DNA from: Mastigias papua
Lineage: Eukaryota; Cnidaria; Scyphozoa; Rhizostomeae; Mastigiidae
Length of the DNA stretch: 64,000 nucleotides
Assembly (NCBI GenBank): GCA_964019165.1
Contig: OZ025278.1
Span: 7,988,028 to 8,052,027, forward strand
Direction of reading: 5' to 3'
The position numbers and the translations under genes are program-made. The notes below the pieces were generated by a model. It was not told the DNA's origin, searched no databases, and worked only from the letters and a program-made list of their open reading frames with translations. This document shows, one piece after another, positions 15,121 to 28,200 of this stretch (position 1 is its first letter; the number at the start of each line of letters is the position of its first letter).

Positions 15121-18091
15121 ATGTTTTGGAGCTATGACACACGTACTTATAGTGATTGTAGACCTTGCATAGTATTGTCAGTTTTGCCACATGTAAAGCA
15201 CTTTAAAGCTGTATATAGTGTAAAATCAAAGACTAATGCTAATATGAGTAGGAAACATTGGCTAAACTACTGGCATCGGTGCAAGCATAGATGTAAAAGA
15301 CATTTTTTTGCATGAGATTGACGCACTTGCACTCAATTTCAATCATACAGCAATATATGCACATATTGTGATTGCTTGTGATGGGCCTAACATACGTATG
15401 TATGCAATATCTGACAATACAGCAATGACCACTAATCTTATGGTCATATGATATTATAAATGCTAGAATAACTGTACAAATATGCTTAGATTATGTTTTG
15501 GAGCTATGACACACGTACTTATAGTGATTGTAGACCTTGCATAGTATTGTCAGTTTTGCCACATGTAAAGCACTTTAAAGCTGTATATAGTGTAAAATCA
15601 AAGACTAATGCTAATATGAGTAGGAACCATTGGCTACACTACTGGCATCGGTGCAAGCATAGATGTAAAAGACGTTTAATGCATGAGATTGATGCACTTG
15701 CACTCAAGTTCAATCATACAGCAGTATATGCACACATTGTGATTGCTTGTGATGGGCATAAAATACGTATGTGTGCAAAGTCTGACAATACAGCAATGAC
15801 CACTGATCTGATGGTTATATGATATTATAAATGCTAGATTTACTGTACAAATATGCTTAGATTATGTTTTGGAGCTATGACACACGTACTTATAGTGATT
15901 GTAGACCTTGCATAGTATTGTCAGTTTTGCCACATGTAAAGCACTTTACAGCTGTATATAGTGTAAAAGCAAAGACTAAGGCTAATATGAGTAGGAAACA
16001 TTGGCTAAACTACTGGCATCGGTGCAAGCATAGATGTAAAAGACGGTTAATACATCAGGTTGATGCACTTGCACTCAATTTCCAATCATACAGCAGTATA
16101 TGCACACATTGTGATTGCTTGTGATGGGCCTAAAATACGTATGTGTGCAAAGTCTGACAATACAGCAATGACCACTGATCTGATGGTTATATGATATTAT
16201 AAATGCTAGAATAACTGTACAAATATGCTTAGATTATGTTTTGGAGCTATGACACACGTACTTATAGTGATTGTAGACCTTGCATAGTATTGTCAGTTTT
16301 GCCACATGTAAAGCACTTTACAGCTGTATATAGTGTAAAATCAAAGACTAAGGCTAATATGAGTAGGAAACATTGGCTAAACTACTGGCATCGGTGCAAG
16401 CATAGATGTAAAAGACGGTTGATACATCAGGTTGATGCACTTGCACTCAATTTCTAATCATACAGCAGTATATGCACACATTGTGATTGCTTGTGATGGG
16501 CCTAAAATACGTATGTGTGCAAAGTCTGACAATACAGCAATGACCACTGATCTGATGGTTATATGATATTATAAATGCTAGATTCACTGTACAAATATGC
16601 TTAGATTATGTTTTGGAGCTATGACACACGTACTTATAGTGATTGTAGACCTTGCATAGTATTGTCAGTATTGCCACATGTAAAGCACTTTAAAGCTGTA
16701 TGTAGTGTAAATTCAACGACTAAGGCTAATATGAGTAGGAAACATTGGCTAAACTACTGGCATCGGTGCAAGCATAGATGTAAAAGACGTTTAATGCATG
16801 AGATTGATGCACTTGCACTCAATTTCAATCATACAGCAGTATATGCGCACATTGTGATTGCTTGTGATGGGCCTAAAATACGTATGTGTGCAAAGTCTGA
16901 CAATACAGCAATGACCACTGATCTGATGGTTATATGATATTATAAATGCTAGATTCACTGTACAAATATGCTTAGATTATGTTTTGGAGCTATGACACAC
17001 GTACTTATAGTGATTGTAGACCTTGCATAGTATTGTCAGTTTCGCCACATGTAAAGCACCTTAAAGCTGTATATAGTGAAAAAACACAGAACTAGGCTAA
17101 TTTGAGTAGGAAACATTGGCTAAACTACTGGCATCGGTGCAAGCATAGATGTAAAAGACGTTTAATGCATGAGATTGATGCACTTGCACTCAATTTCAAT
17201 CATACAGCAGTATATGCACACATTATGATTGCTTGTGATGGGCCTAAAATACGTATGTGTGCAAAGTCTGACAATACAGCAATGACCACTGATCTAATGG
17301 TTATATGATATTATAAATGCTAGATTCACTGTACAAATATGCTTAGATTATGTTTTGGAGCTATGACACACGTACTTATAGTGATTGTAGACCTTGCATA
17401 GTATTGTCAGTATTGCCACATGTAAAGCACTTTAAAGCTGTATGTAGTGTAAATTCAACGACTAAGGCTAATATGAGTAGGAAACATTGGCTAAACTACT
17501 GGCATCGGTGCAAGCATAGATGTAAAAGACGTTTAATGCATGAGATTGATGCACTTGCACTCAATTTCAATCATACAGCAGTATATGCGCACATTGTGAT
17601 TGCTTGTGATGGGCCTAAAATACGTATGTGTGCAAAGTCTGACAATACAGCAATGACCACTGATCTGATGGTTATATGATATTATAAATGCTAGATTCAC
17701 TGTACAAATATGCTTAGATTATGTTTTGGAGCTATGACACACGTACTTATAGTGATTGTAGACCTTGCATAGTATTGTCAGTTTTGCCACATGTAAAGCA
17801 CCTTAAAGCTGTATATAGTGAAAAAACACAGAACTAGGCTAATTTGAGTAGGAAACATTGGCTAAACTACTGGCATCGGTGCAAGCATAGATGTAAAAGA
17901 CGTTTAATGCATGAGATTGATGCACTTGCACTCAATTTCAATCATACAGCAGTATATGCACACATTATGATTGCTTGTGATGGGCCTAAAATACGTATGT
18001 GTGCAAAGTCTGACAATACAGCAATGACCACTGATCTAATGGTTATATGATATTATAAATGCTAGATTCACTGTACAAATATGCTTAGATT
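15121..18091 (+). repeat. 8-mer HOR copy 3 (2971 bp)
   Basis: Exactly as long as copy 2 and carrying the same variants at 15121 (T7 tract), 15493, 15864 (aatttccaatcat), 16236 (gacggttgatacatc), 16608, 16979 and 17350. The last monomer (17721) differs: it has cattggctaaac and gatctaatgg where copy 2 has cactggctaaac and gatctgatgg. Copy 3 therefore joins the neighbouring X-Y module through its final monomer. Confidence 0.85.
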
Positions 18092-19772
18092 ATGTTTTGG
18101 AGCTATGACACACGTACTTATAGTGATTGTAGACCTTGCATAGTATTGTCAGTTTTGCCACATGTAAAGCACTTTACAGCTGTATATAGTGTAAAATCAA
18201 AGACTAAGGCTAATATGAGTAGGAAACACTGGCTACACTACTGGCATCGGTGCAAGCATAGATGTAAAAGACGTTTAATGCATGAGATTGACGCACTTGC
18301 ACTCAATTTCAATCATACAGCAGTGTATGCACACATTGTGATTGCTTGTGATGGGCCTAAAATACGTATGTGTGCAAAGTCTGATAATACAGCAATGACC
18401 ACTGATCTGATGGTTATATGATATTATAAATGCTAGAATAACTGTACAAATATGCTTAGATTATGTTTTGGAGCTATGACACACGTACTTATAGTGATTG
18501 TAGACCTTGCATAGTATTGTCAGTTTTGCCACATGTAAAGCACTTTACAGCTGTATATAGTGTAAAATCAACGACTAAGGCTAGTATGAGTAGGAAACAT
18601 TGGCTAAACTACTGGCATCGGTGCAAGCATAGATGTAAAAGACGTTTAATGCATGAGATTGATGCACTTGCACTCAATTTCAATCATACAGCAGTATATG
18701 CACACATTATGATTGCTTGTGATGGGCCTAAAATACGTATGTGTGCAAAGTCTGACATTACAGCAATGACCACTGATCTGATGGTTATATGATATTATAA
18801 ATGCTAGATTCACTGTACAAATATGCTTAGATTATGTTTTGGAGCTATGACACACGTACTTATAGTGATTGTAGACCTTGCATAGTATTGTCAGTTTTGC
18901 CACATGTAAAGCACTTTAAAGCTGTATATAGTGTAAAATCAAAGACTAAGGCTAATATGAGTAGGAAACATTGGCTAAACTACTGGCATCGGTGCAAGGA
19001 TAGATGTAAAAGACGGCTAATACATCAGGTTGATGCACTTGCACTCAATTTCAATCATAGAGCAGTATATGCACACATTGTGATTGCTTGTGATGGGCCT
19101 AAAATACGTATGTGTGCAAAGTCTGACAATACAGCAATGACCACTGAGCTGATGGTTATATGATATTATAAATGCTAGATTCACTGTACAAATATGCTTA
19201 GATTATGTTTTGGAGCTATGACACACGTACTTATAGTGATTGTAGACCTTGCATAGTATTGTCAGTTTTGCCACATGTAAAGCACTTTAAACTGTATATA
19301 GTGTAAAATCAAAGACTAAGGCTAATATGAGTAGGAAACATTGGCTAAACTACTGGCATCGGTGCAAGGATGGATGTAAAAGACGGTAATACATCTGGTT
19401 GATGCACTTGCACTCAATTTCAATCATACAGCAGTATATGCACACATTATGATTGCTTGTGATGGGCCTAAAATACGTATGTGTGCAAAGTCTGACAATA
19501 CAGCAATGACCACTGATCTGATGGTTATATGATATTATAAATGCTAGATTCACTGTACAAATATGCTTAGATTATGTTTTGGAGCTATGACACACGTACT
19601 TATAGTGATTGTAGACCTTGCATAGTATTGTCAGTTTTGCCACATGTAAAGCACTTTACACTGTATATAGTGTAAAATCAACGACTAAGGCTAATATGAG
19701 TAGGAAACATTGGCTAAACTACTGGCATCGGTGCAAGGATAGATGTAAAAGACGTTTAATGCATGAGATTGA
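18092..19772 (+). repeat. Non-HOR satellite monomers before the palindromic element
   Basis: Monomers start at 18092, 18463, 18834, 19203 and 19574 (interrupted). The last three carry gcaaggatag (KDRC type) and gcaaggatgg. Two have lost bases in the tttaaagctgtat segment (tttaaactgtat, tttacactgtat), which breaks the long ORF. No repeat order above the monomer is visible here. Confidence 0.8.
19767..19772. repeat. Target-site duplication, left (gattga)
   Basis: Six bases of satellite abutting the palindromic element. They are repeated directly at 20936-20941, where the monomer resumes as gattgacgaacttgc. Removing the element and one copy restores a ~370-bp monomer. Confidence 0.85.
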
Positions 19773-19975
19773 TACGGTGGCCCACAAGTATCACGGCAAG
19801 ACTTTCTTTCTCACGGCAAAACTCTCTTTCTCACTGCAAAACTTTCTTTCTCACGGCAAAACTCTTTTTCTCACGGCAAAACTTTCTTTCTCACGGCAAA
19901 ACTTTCTTTTTCACGGCAAAACTCTTTTTCTCACGGCAAAACTCTCTTTTTCACGGCAAAAATGTCTTTCTCAAG
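19773..19975 (+). repeat. Left terminal arm, 20-bp tandem subrepeats
   Basis: After the ~25-bp terminal sequence come about nine copies of a 20-mer of the type actttctttctcacggcaaa. Units vary at actttc/actctc/actctt, at cacggc/cactgc, and at the degenerate last unit (caaggcc near 19973). Confidence 0.9.
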
Positions 19976-20170
19976 GCCACACTTGTTTACACCGCATGAC
20001 TTTGCCTAAACAAGATGTCAATTCTTTCATTACACAGGAAGGAATGCAGCAATATCTCCCTGTACTGGGTCGTTTCTGGAAGTTGTTGGTATACCTGCCA
20101 TGATCCCATTGTCGGCTCCAAGACCTGTCACTCAAGGTTGTCAGAAGGAATAATAGGGAAGAGGGGCCAT

Positions 20171-20572
20171 CCAGAAAGTACAAACGCTTTAAAGGTCGGT
20201 GGGTGGGTACGGTCAAAAGCCTACACACGCGTACTGGGTGGGTGAATTGGTAATGGTCAAAGCGTACGCACAATGGCATGCTCTACTAGAAAGCCTACCC
20301 ATCGCGCAAGCTGATGGGAAAATGTGGACGAAATGACACAAAAATAAAAATTGGCAGCAATTACTTTCGAAAAAGTGAGAACTTAATGCATTTTGCTCTC
20401 ATTTTACGAAAAACTGTTGCTAAAAATGAGTAATATTTTTCAAGGGATATCAAGGAAAATTCGTACGCTCGTACAGGGGTGGGTGGGTGTTTTGAATCAA
20501 AAGCATACTCGCGCGTAAAGGGTCGGTAAGTTGGTCAAAAATGTGACGATCCTAGGCGTATGTACTTTCTGG
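20171..20572. repeat. Possible nested element inside the palindromic transposon
   Basis: ccagaaagtaca at 20171-20182 is exactly inverted at 20561-20572 (tgtactttctgg). Just inside each end lie related segments: gtgggtgggtacggtcaaaagc near 20200 (20 bases and a little more) and a gggtgggtgttttgaatc stretch with tcaaaagc near 20480, both followed by a cgcgt motif. This looks like a smaller inverted-repeat element or an internal duplication. No target duplication could be fixed by eye. The rest of the interior, 19976-20711, shows no gene. Confidence 0.45.
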
Positions 20573-20711
20573 AAAATCCTAAGGGGGGGGCGTGTTTGCA
20601 AAAGAGGCACTTTGTATTTCCCTCATCAACCATATGTATCGTTCTTTCCCTTCGCTTTCTGAACAAGTGTTTTCCTCAGAGAGAATGTTGTACTCTACAA
20701 AAGAGTGCTTT

Positions 20712-20935
20712 GCCATGAGAAAGAGTTTTGACGAAAGAAAGAAAGTTTTGCCGTGAGAAAAGAGAGTTTTGCCGTGAGAAAGAAAGTTTTGCCGTGAGAA
20801 AGAGAGTTTTGCCGTGAGAAAGAACATTTTGCCGTGAGAAAGAGAGTATTGCCGTGAGAACGAATGTTTTGCCGTGAGAAAGAAAGTTTTGCCGTGAGAA
20901 AGAAAGTTTTGCCGTGATACTTGTGGGCCACCGTA
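20712..20935 (-). repeat. Right terminal arm, inverted 20-bp tandem subrepeats
   Basis: Reverse complement of the left arm: gttttgccgtgagaaagaaa units, about 9 good plus 2 degenerate copies, ending in the inverted terminus ...ccaccgta. One copy each carries gtattgccg, gaacattttg and gaacgaatg. The two arms could pair into a hairpin of roughly 200 bp. Confidence 0.9.
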
Positions 20936-20941
20936 GATTGA
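20936..20941. repeat. Target-site duplication, right (gattga)
   Basis: Direct copy of 19767-19772. The satellite monomer continues immediately after it. Confidence 0.85.
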
Positions 20942-21483
20942 CGAACTTGCACTCAATTTCAATCATACAGCAGTATATGCACACATTGTGATTGCTTGTG
21001 ATGGGCCTAAAATACGTATGTGTGCAAAGTCTGACAATACAGCAATGACCACTGATCTGATCGTTATATGATATTATAAATGCTAGATTCACTGTACAAA
21101 TATGCTTAGATTATGTTTTGGAGCTATGACACACGTACTTATAGTGATTGTAGACCTTGCATAGTATTGTCAGTATTGCCACATGTAAAGCACTTTAAAG
21201 CTGTATGTAGTGTAAATTCAACGACTAAGGCTAATATGAGTAGGAAACATTGGCTAAACTACTGGCATCGGTGCAAGCATAGATGTAAAAGACGTTTAAT
21301 GCATGAGATTGATGCACTTGCACTCAATTTCAATCATACAGCAGTATATGCACACATTGTGATTGCTTGTGATGGGCCTAAAATACGTATGTGTGCAAAG
21401 TCTGACAATACAGCAATGACCACTGATCTGATGGTTATATGATATTATAAATGCTAGAATAACTGTACAAATATGCTTAGATT

Positions 21484-24400
21484 ATGTTTTGGAGCTATGA
21501 CACACGTACTTATAGTGATTGTAGACCTTGCATAGTATTGTCACTTTTGCCATATGTAAAGCACTTTAAAGCTGTATATAGTGTAAAATCAACGACTAAG
21601 GCTAATATGAGTAGGAAGGATTGGCTAAACTACTGGCATCGGTGCAAGCATAGATGTAAAAGACGTTTAATGCATGAGATTGACGCACTTGCAGTCAATT
21701 TCAATCATACAGCAGTGTATGCACACATTGTGATTGCTTGTGATGGGCCTAAAATACGTATGTGTGCAAAGTCTGACAATACAGCAATGACCACTGATCT
21801 GATCGTTATATGATATTATAAATGCTAGATTCACTGTACAAATATGCTTAGATTATGTTTTGGAGCTATGACACACGTACTTATAGTGATTGTAGACCTT
21901 GCATAGTATTGTCAGTTTTGCCACATGTAAAGCACTTTAAAGCTGTATATAGTGTAAAATCAACGACTAAGGCTAATATGAGTAGGAAACATTGGCTAAA
22001 CTACTGGCATCGGTGCAAGGATAGATGTAAAAGACGTTTAATACATCAGGTTGATGCACTTGCACTCAATTTCAATCATACAGCAGTATATGCACACATT
22101 GTGATTGCTTGTGATGGGCCTAAAATACGTATGTGTGCAAAGTCTGACAATACAGCAATGACCACTGATCTGATGGTTATATGATATTATAAATGCTAGA
22201 TTCACTGTACAAATATGCTTAGATTATGTTTTGGAGCTATGACACACGTACTTATAGTGATTGTAGACCTTGCATAGTATTGTCAGTTTTGCCACATGTA
22301 AAGCACTTTACAGCTGTATATAGTGTAAAATCAAAGACTAAGACTAATATGAGTAGGAAACACTGGCTAAACTACTGGCATCGGTGCAAGCATAGATGTA
22401 AAAGACGCTGAATGCATGAGATTGACGCATTTGCACTCAATTTAAATCATACAGCACTATATCCACACATTGTGATTGCTTGTGATGGGCCTAAAATACG
22501 TATGTGTGCAAAGTCTGACAATACAGCAATGACCACTGATCTGATGGTTATATGATATTATAAATGCTAGATTCACTGTACAAATATGCTTAGATTATGT
22601 TTTGGAGCTATGACACACGTACTTATAGTGATTGTAGACCTTGCATAGTATTGTCAGTTTTGCCACATGTAAAGCACTTTACAGCTGTATATAGTGTAAA
22701 ATCAAAGACTAAGGCTAATATGAGTAGGAAACACTGGCTAAACTACTGGCATCGGTGCAAGCATAGATGTAAAAGACGCTGAATGCATGAGATTGACGCA
22801 TTTGCACTCAATTTAAATCATACAGCACTATATCCACACATTGTGATTGCTTGTGATGGGCCTAAAATACGTATGTGTGCAAAGTCTGACAATACAGCAA
22901 TGACCACTGATCTGATGGTTATATGATATTATAAATGCTAGATTCACTGTACAAATATGCTTAGATTATGTTTTGGAGCTATGACACACGTACTTATAGT
23001 GATTGTAGACCTTGCATAGTAGTGTCAGTTTTGCCACATGTAAAGCACTTTACAGCTGTATATAGTGCAAAATCTACGACTAAGGCTAATATGAGTAGGA
23101 AACATTGGCTAAACTACTGGCATCGGTGCAAGCATAGATGTAAAAGACGGTTAATACATCAGGTTGATGCACTTGCACTCAATTTCTAATCATACAGTAT
23201 ACTAATCATATGCACACATTGTGATTGCTTGTGATGGGCCTAAAATACCTATGTGTGCAAAGTCTGACAATACAGCAATGACCACTGATCTGATGGTTAT
23301 ATGATATTATAAATGCTAGATTCACTGTACAAATATGCTTAGATTATGTTTTGGAGCTATGACACACGTACTTATAGTGATTGTAGACCTTGCATAGTAT
23401 TGTCAGTTTTGCCACATGTAAAGCACTTTAAAGCTGTATATAGTGTAAAATCAAAGACTAAGGCCAATATGAGTAGGAAACATTGGCTAAACTACTGGCA
23501 TCGGTGCAAGGATAGATGTAAAAGACGGTTAATACATCAGGTTGATGCACTTGCACTCAATTTCAATCATACAGCAGTATATGCACACATTGTGATTGCT
23601 TGTGATGGGCCTAAAATACGTATGTGTGCAAAGTCTGACAATACAGCAATGACCACTGATCTGATGGTTATATGATATTATAAATGCTAGATTCACTGTA
23701 CAAATATGCTTAGATTATGTTTTGGAGCTATGACACACGTACTTATAGTGATTGTAGACCTTGCATAGTATTGTCAGTTTTGCCACATGTAAAGCACTTT
23801 ACAGCTGTATATAGTGTAAAATCAAAGACTAAGGCTAATATGAGTAGGAAACACTGGCTAAACTACTGGCATCGGGCAAGCATAGATGTAAAAGACGCTG
23901 AATGCATGAGATTGACGCATTTGCACTCAATTTCAATCATACAGCACTATATCCACACATTGTGATTGCTTGTGATGGGCCTAAAATACGTATGTGTGCA
24001 AAGTCTGACAATACAGCAATGACCACTGATCTGATCGTTATATGATATTATAAATGCTAGATTCACTGTACAAATATGCTTAGATTATGTTTTGGAGCTA
24101 TGACACACGTACTTATAGTGATTGTAGACCTTGCATAGTAGTGTCAGTTTTGCCACATGTAAAGCACTTTACAGCTGTATATAGTGCAAAATCTACGACT
24201 AAGGCTAATATGAGTAGGAAACATTGGCTAAACTACTGGCATCGGTGCAAGCATAGATGTAAAAGACGGTTAATACATCAGGTTGATGCACTTGCACTCA
24301 ATTTCTAATCATACAGTATACTAATCATATGCACACATTGTGATTGCTTGTGATGGGCCTAAAATACCTATGTGTGCAAAGTCTGACAATACAGCAATGA

Positions 24401-25206
24401 CCACTGATCTGATGGTTATATGATATTATAAATGCTAGATTCACTGTACAAATATGCTTAGATTATGTTTTGGAGCTATGACACACGTACTTATAGTGAT
24501 TGTAGACCTTGCATAGTATTGTCAGTTTTGCCACATGTAAAGCACTTTAAAGCTGTATATAGTGTAAAATCAAAGACTAAGGCCAATATGAGTAGGAAAC
24601 ATTGGCTAAACTACTGGCATCGGTGCAAGGATAGATGTAAAAGACGGTTAATACATCAGGTTGATGCACTTGCACTCAATTTCAATCATACAGCAGTATA
24701 TGCACACATTGTGATTGCTTGTGATGGGCCTAAAATACGTATGTGTGCAAAGTCTGACAATACAGCAATGACCACTGATCTGATGGTTATATGATATTAT
24801 AAATGCTAGATTTACTGTACAAATATGCTTAGATTATGTTTTGGAGCTATGACACACGTACTTATAGTGATTGTAGACCTTGCATAGTATTGTCAGTTTT
24901 GCCACATGTAAAGCACTTTAAAGCTGTATATAGTGTAAAATCAAAGACTAAGGCCAATATGAGTAGGAAACATTGGCTAAACTACTGGCATCGGTGCAAG
25001 GATAGATGTAAAAGACGGTTAATACATCAGGTTGATGCACTTGCACTCAATTTCAATCATACAGCAGTATATGCACACATTGTGATTGCTTGTGATGGGC
25101 CTAAAATACGTATGTGTGCAAAGTCTGACAATACAGCAATGACCACTGATCTGATGGTTATATGATATTATAAATGCTAGAATAACTGTACAAATATGCT
25201 TAGATT
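21484..25206 (+). repeat. Variable HOR, period 1 (10 monomers, 3723 bp)
   Basis: Class order A-B-C-C-D-E-C-D-E-E, starts at 21484, 21855, 22226, 22597, 22968, 23346, 23717, 24087, 24465 and 24836. A is marked by cacttttgccatatg and gcagtcaatttc; B by gcaaggatag with gtttaatacatc; C by the gacgctgaatg stop; D by gtagtgtcag plus a 7-bp longer unit; E by aaggccaatatg. D-E-C/E is an internal tandem duplication (22968-24086 and 24087-25206). The C copy at 23717 lost two bases (catcgggcaag). Confidence 0.8.
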
Positions 25207-28200
25207 ATGTTTTGGAGCTATGACACACGTACTTATAGTGATTGTAGACCTTGCATAGTATTGTCACTTTTGCCATATGTAAAGCACTTTAAAGCTGTAT
25301 ATAGTGTAAAATCAACGACTAAGGCTAATATGAGTAGGAAGGATTGGCTACACTACTGGCATCGGTGCAAGCATAGATGTAAAAGACGTTTAATGCATGA
25401 GATTGACGCACTTGCAGTCAATTTCAATCATACAGCAGTGTATGCACACATTGTGATTGCTTGTGATGGGCCTAAAATACGTATGTGTGCAAAGTCTGAC
25501 AATACAGCAATGACCACTGATCTGATCGTTATATGATATTATAAATGCTAGATTCACTGTACAAATATGCTTAGATTATGTTTTGGAGCTATGACACACG
25601 TACTTATAGTGATTGTAGACCTTGCATAGTATTGTCAGTTTTGCCACATGTAAAGCACTTTAAAGCTGTATATAGTGTAAAATCAACGACTAAGGCTAAT
25701 ATGAGTAGGAAACATTGGCTAAACTACTGGCATCGGTGCAAGGATAGATGTAACAGACGTTTAATACATCAGGTTGATGCACTTGCACTCAATTTCAATC
25801 ATACAGCAGTATATGCACACATTGTGATTGCTTGTGATGGGCCTAAAATACGTATGTGTGCAAAGTCTGACAATACAGCAATGACCACTGATCTGATGGT
25901 TATATGATATTATAAATGCTAGATTCACTGTACAAATATGCTTAGATTATGTTTTGGAGCTATGACACACGTACTTATAGTGATTGTAGACCTTGGATAG
26001 TATTGTCAGTTTTGCCACATGTAAAGCACTTTACAGCTGTATATAGTGTAAAATCAAAGACTAAGACTAATATGAGTAGGAAACACTGGCTAAACTACTG
26101 GCATCGGTGCAAGCATAGATGTAAAAGACGCTGAATGCATGAGATTGACGCATTTGCACTCAATTTAAATCATACAGCACTATATCCACACATTGTGATT
26201 GCTTGTGATGGGCCTAAAATACGTATGTGTGCAAAGTCTGACAATACAGCAATGACCACTGATCTGATGGTTATATGATATTATAAATGCTAGATTCACT
26301 GTACAAATATGCTTAGATTATGTTTTGGAGCTATGACACACGTACTTATAGTGATTGTAGACCTTGCATAGTATTGTCAGTTTTGCCACATGTAAAGCAC
26401 TTTACAGCTGTATATAGTGTACAATCAAAGACTAAGGCTAATATGAGTAGGAAACACTGGCTAAACTACTGGCATCGGTGCAAGCATAGATGTAAAAGAC
26501 GCTGAATGCATGAGATTGACGCATTTGCACTCAATTTAAATCATACAGCACTATATCCACACATTGTGATTGCTTGTGATGGGCCTAAAATACGTATGTG
26601 TGCAAAGTCTGACAATACAGCAATGACCACTGATCTGATGGTTATATGATATTATAAATGCTAGATTCACTGTACAAATATGCTTAGATTATGTTTTGGA
26701 GCTATGACACACGTACTTATAGTGATTGTAGACCTTGCATAGTAGTGTCAGTTTTGCCACATGTAAAGCACTTTACAGCTGTATATAGTGCAAAATCTAC
26801 GACTAAGGCTAATATGAGTAGGAAACATTGGCTAAACTACTGGCATCGGTGCAAGCATAGATGTAAAAGACGGTTAATACATCAGGTTGATGCACTTGCG
26901 CTCAATATCTAATCATACAGCAGTATATGTACACATTGTGATTGCTTGTGATGGGCCTAAAATACGTATGTGTGCAAAGTCTGACAATACAGCAAAGACC
27001 ACTGATCTGATGGTTATATGATATTATAAATGCTAGAATAGCTGTACAAATATGCTTAGATTATGTTTTGGAGCTATGACACACGTACGTATAGTGATTG
27101 TAGACCTTGCATAGTAGTGTCAGTTGTGCCACATGTAAAGCACTTTACAGCTGTATATAGTGCAAAATCTACGACTAAGGCTAATATGAGTAGGAAACAT
27201 TGGCTAAACTACTGGCATCGGTGCAAGCATAGATGTAAAAGACGGTTAATACATCAGGTTGATGCACTTGCACTCAATTTCTAATCATACAGTATACTAA
27301 TCATATGCACACATTGTGATTGCTTGTGATGGGCCTAAAATCCTATGTGTGCAAAGTCTGACAATACAGCAATGACCACTGATCTGATGGTTATATGATA
27401 TTATAAATGCTAGATTCACTGTACAAATATGCTTAGATTATGTTTTGGAGCTATGACACACGTACTTATAGTGATTGTAGACCTTGCATAGTATTGTCAG
27501 TTTTGCCACATGTAAAGCACTTTAAAGCTGTATATAGTGTAAAATCAAAGACTAAGGCTAATATGAGTAGGAAACATTGGCTAAACAACTGGCATCGGTG
27601 CAAGCATAGATGTAAAAGACGTTTAATGCATGAGATTGACGCACTTGCACTCAATTTCAATCATACAGCAGTATATGCACACATTGTGATTGCTTGTGAT
27701 GGGCCTAAAATACGTATGTATGCAAAGTGTGGCAATACAACAATTACCACTGATCTGATGGTTATATGATATTATAAATGCTCGAATAACTGTACAAATA
27801 TGCTTAGATTATGTTTTGGAGCTATGACACATGTACTTATAGTGATTGTAGACCTTGCATAGTATTGTCAGTTTTGCCACATGTAAGCACTTTACAGCTG
27901 TATATAGTGCAAAATCTACAACTAAGGCTAATATGAGTAGGAAACATTGGCTAAACTACTGGCATCGGTGCACCCATAGATGTAAAAGACGGTTAATACA
28001 TCAGGTTGATGCACTTGCACTCAATTTCTAATCATACAGCAATATATGCACACATTGTGATTGCTTGTGATGGGCCTAAAATACCTATGTGTGCAAAGTC
28101 TGACAATACAGCAATGACCACTGATCTGATGGTTATATGATATTATAAATGCTAGAATAACTGTACAAATATGCTTAGATTACGTTTTGGAGCTATGACA

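Larger units (their letters stand above)
1..19772 (+). repeat. 371-bp satellite array, left block
   Basis: Head-to-tail array, all in one orientation. The ORF start (atgttttggagc) recurs at 274, 645, 1016, 1387 and onward at 371 +/- 1 bp up to 19574; the first copy is cut by the window edge. About 53 monomers lie here. Neighbours differ by a few percent, concentrated at four places: the gtgtaaaatcaaag segment, the gacgtttaatgcatgag segment, the aatttcaatcat segment, and the spacer (gattcactg, gaataactg or gatttactg). Single-base length changes give 370-372-bp units. Higher-order blocks inside are listed separately. The block stops inside the monomer that starts at 19574, where the palindromic element inserted. 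Confidence 0.98.
19773..20935. mobile_element. Non-autonomous palindromic DNA transposon (1163 bp)
   Basis: Both ends are inverted copies of TACGGTGGCCCACAAGTATC followed by long inverted arms of 20-bp subrepeats, and gattga is duplicated outside. This is the structure of a cut-and-paste transposon, here with no convincing gene: the open frames in the arms (LSFSRQNFLSHGK-like) merely translate the 20-mer, and those in the middle are short and overlap on both strands. A 6-bp duplication is reported, from memory, for IS3EU-type and Dada elements (6-7 bp), so those superfamilies are candidates, but termini alone do not settle it. It is more GC-rich than its surroundings and sits in one satellite monomer. 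Confidence 0.85.

Noticed and set aside
19350..19553. Minus-strand open frames of 64-99 codons in many monomers (e.g. 27466-27660, 50512-50811)
   Set aside because: They are antisense shadows of the satellite monomer, occur only in some variants and begin and end at variant positions.
1..19772. CRISPR array
   Set aside because: The tandem units are contiguous 371-bp monomers without unique spacers, and the sequence is eukaryotic in character.
19618..20103. 161-codon plus-strand frame entering the palindromic element
   Set aside because: A satellite ORF fused by chance to translated 20-bp subrepeats; the Ser/Leu/Phe periodicity only mirrors the DNA repeat.
19971..20279. 102-codon minus frame and overlapping 76-codon plus frame in the element's middle
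   Set aside because: Overlapping on both strands, no domain, no start context and no splice logic. Treated as non-coding.
20579..21092. Minus-strand frames of 85-138 codons over the right arm
   Set aside because: Same cause: translation of the inverted 20-mer array into satellite. No independent coding evidence.
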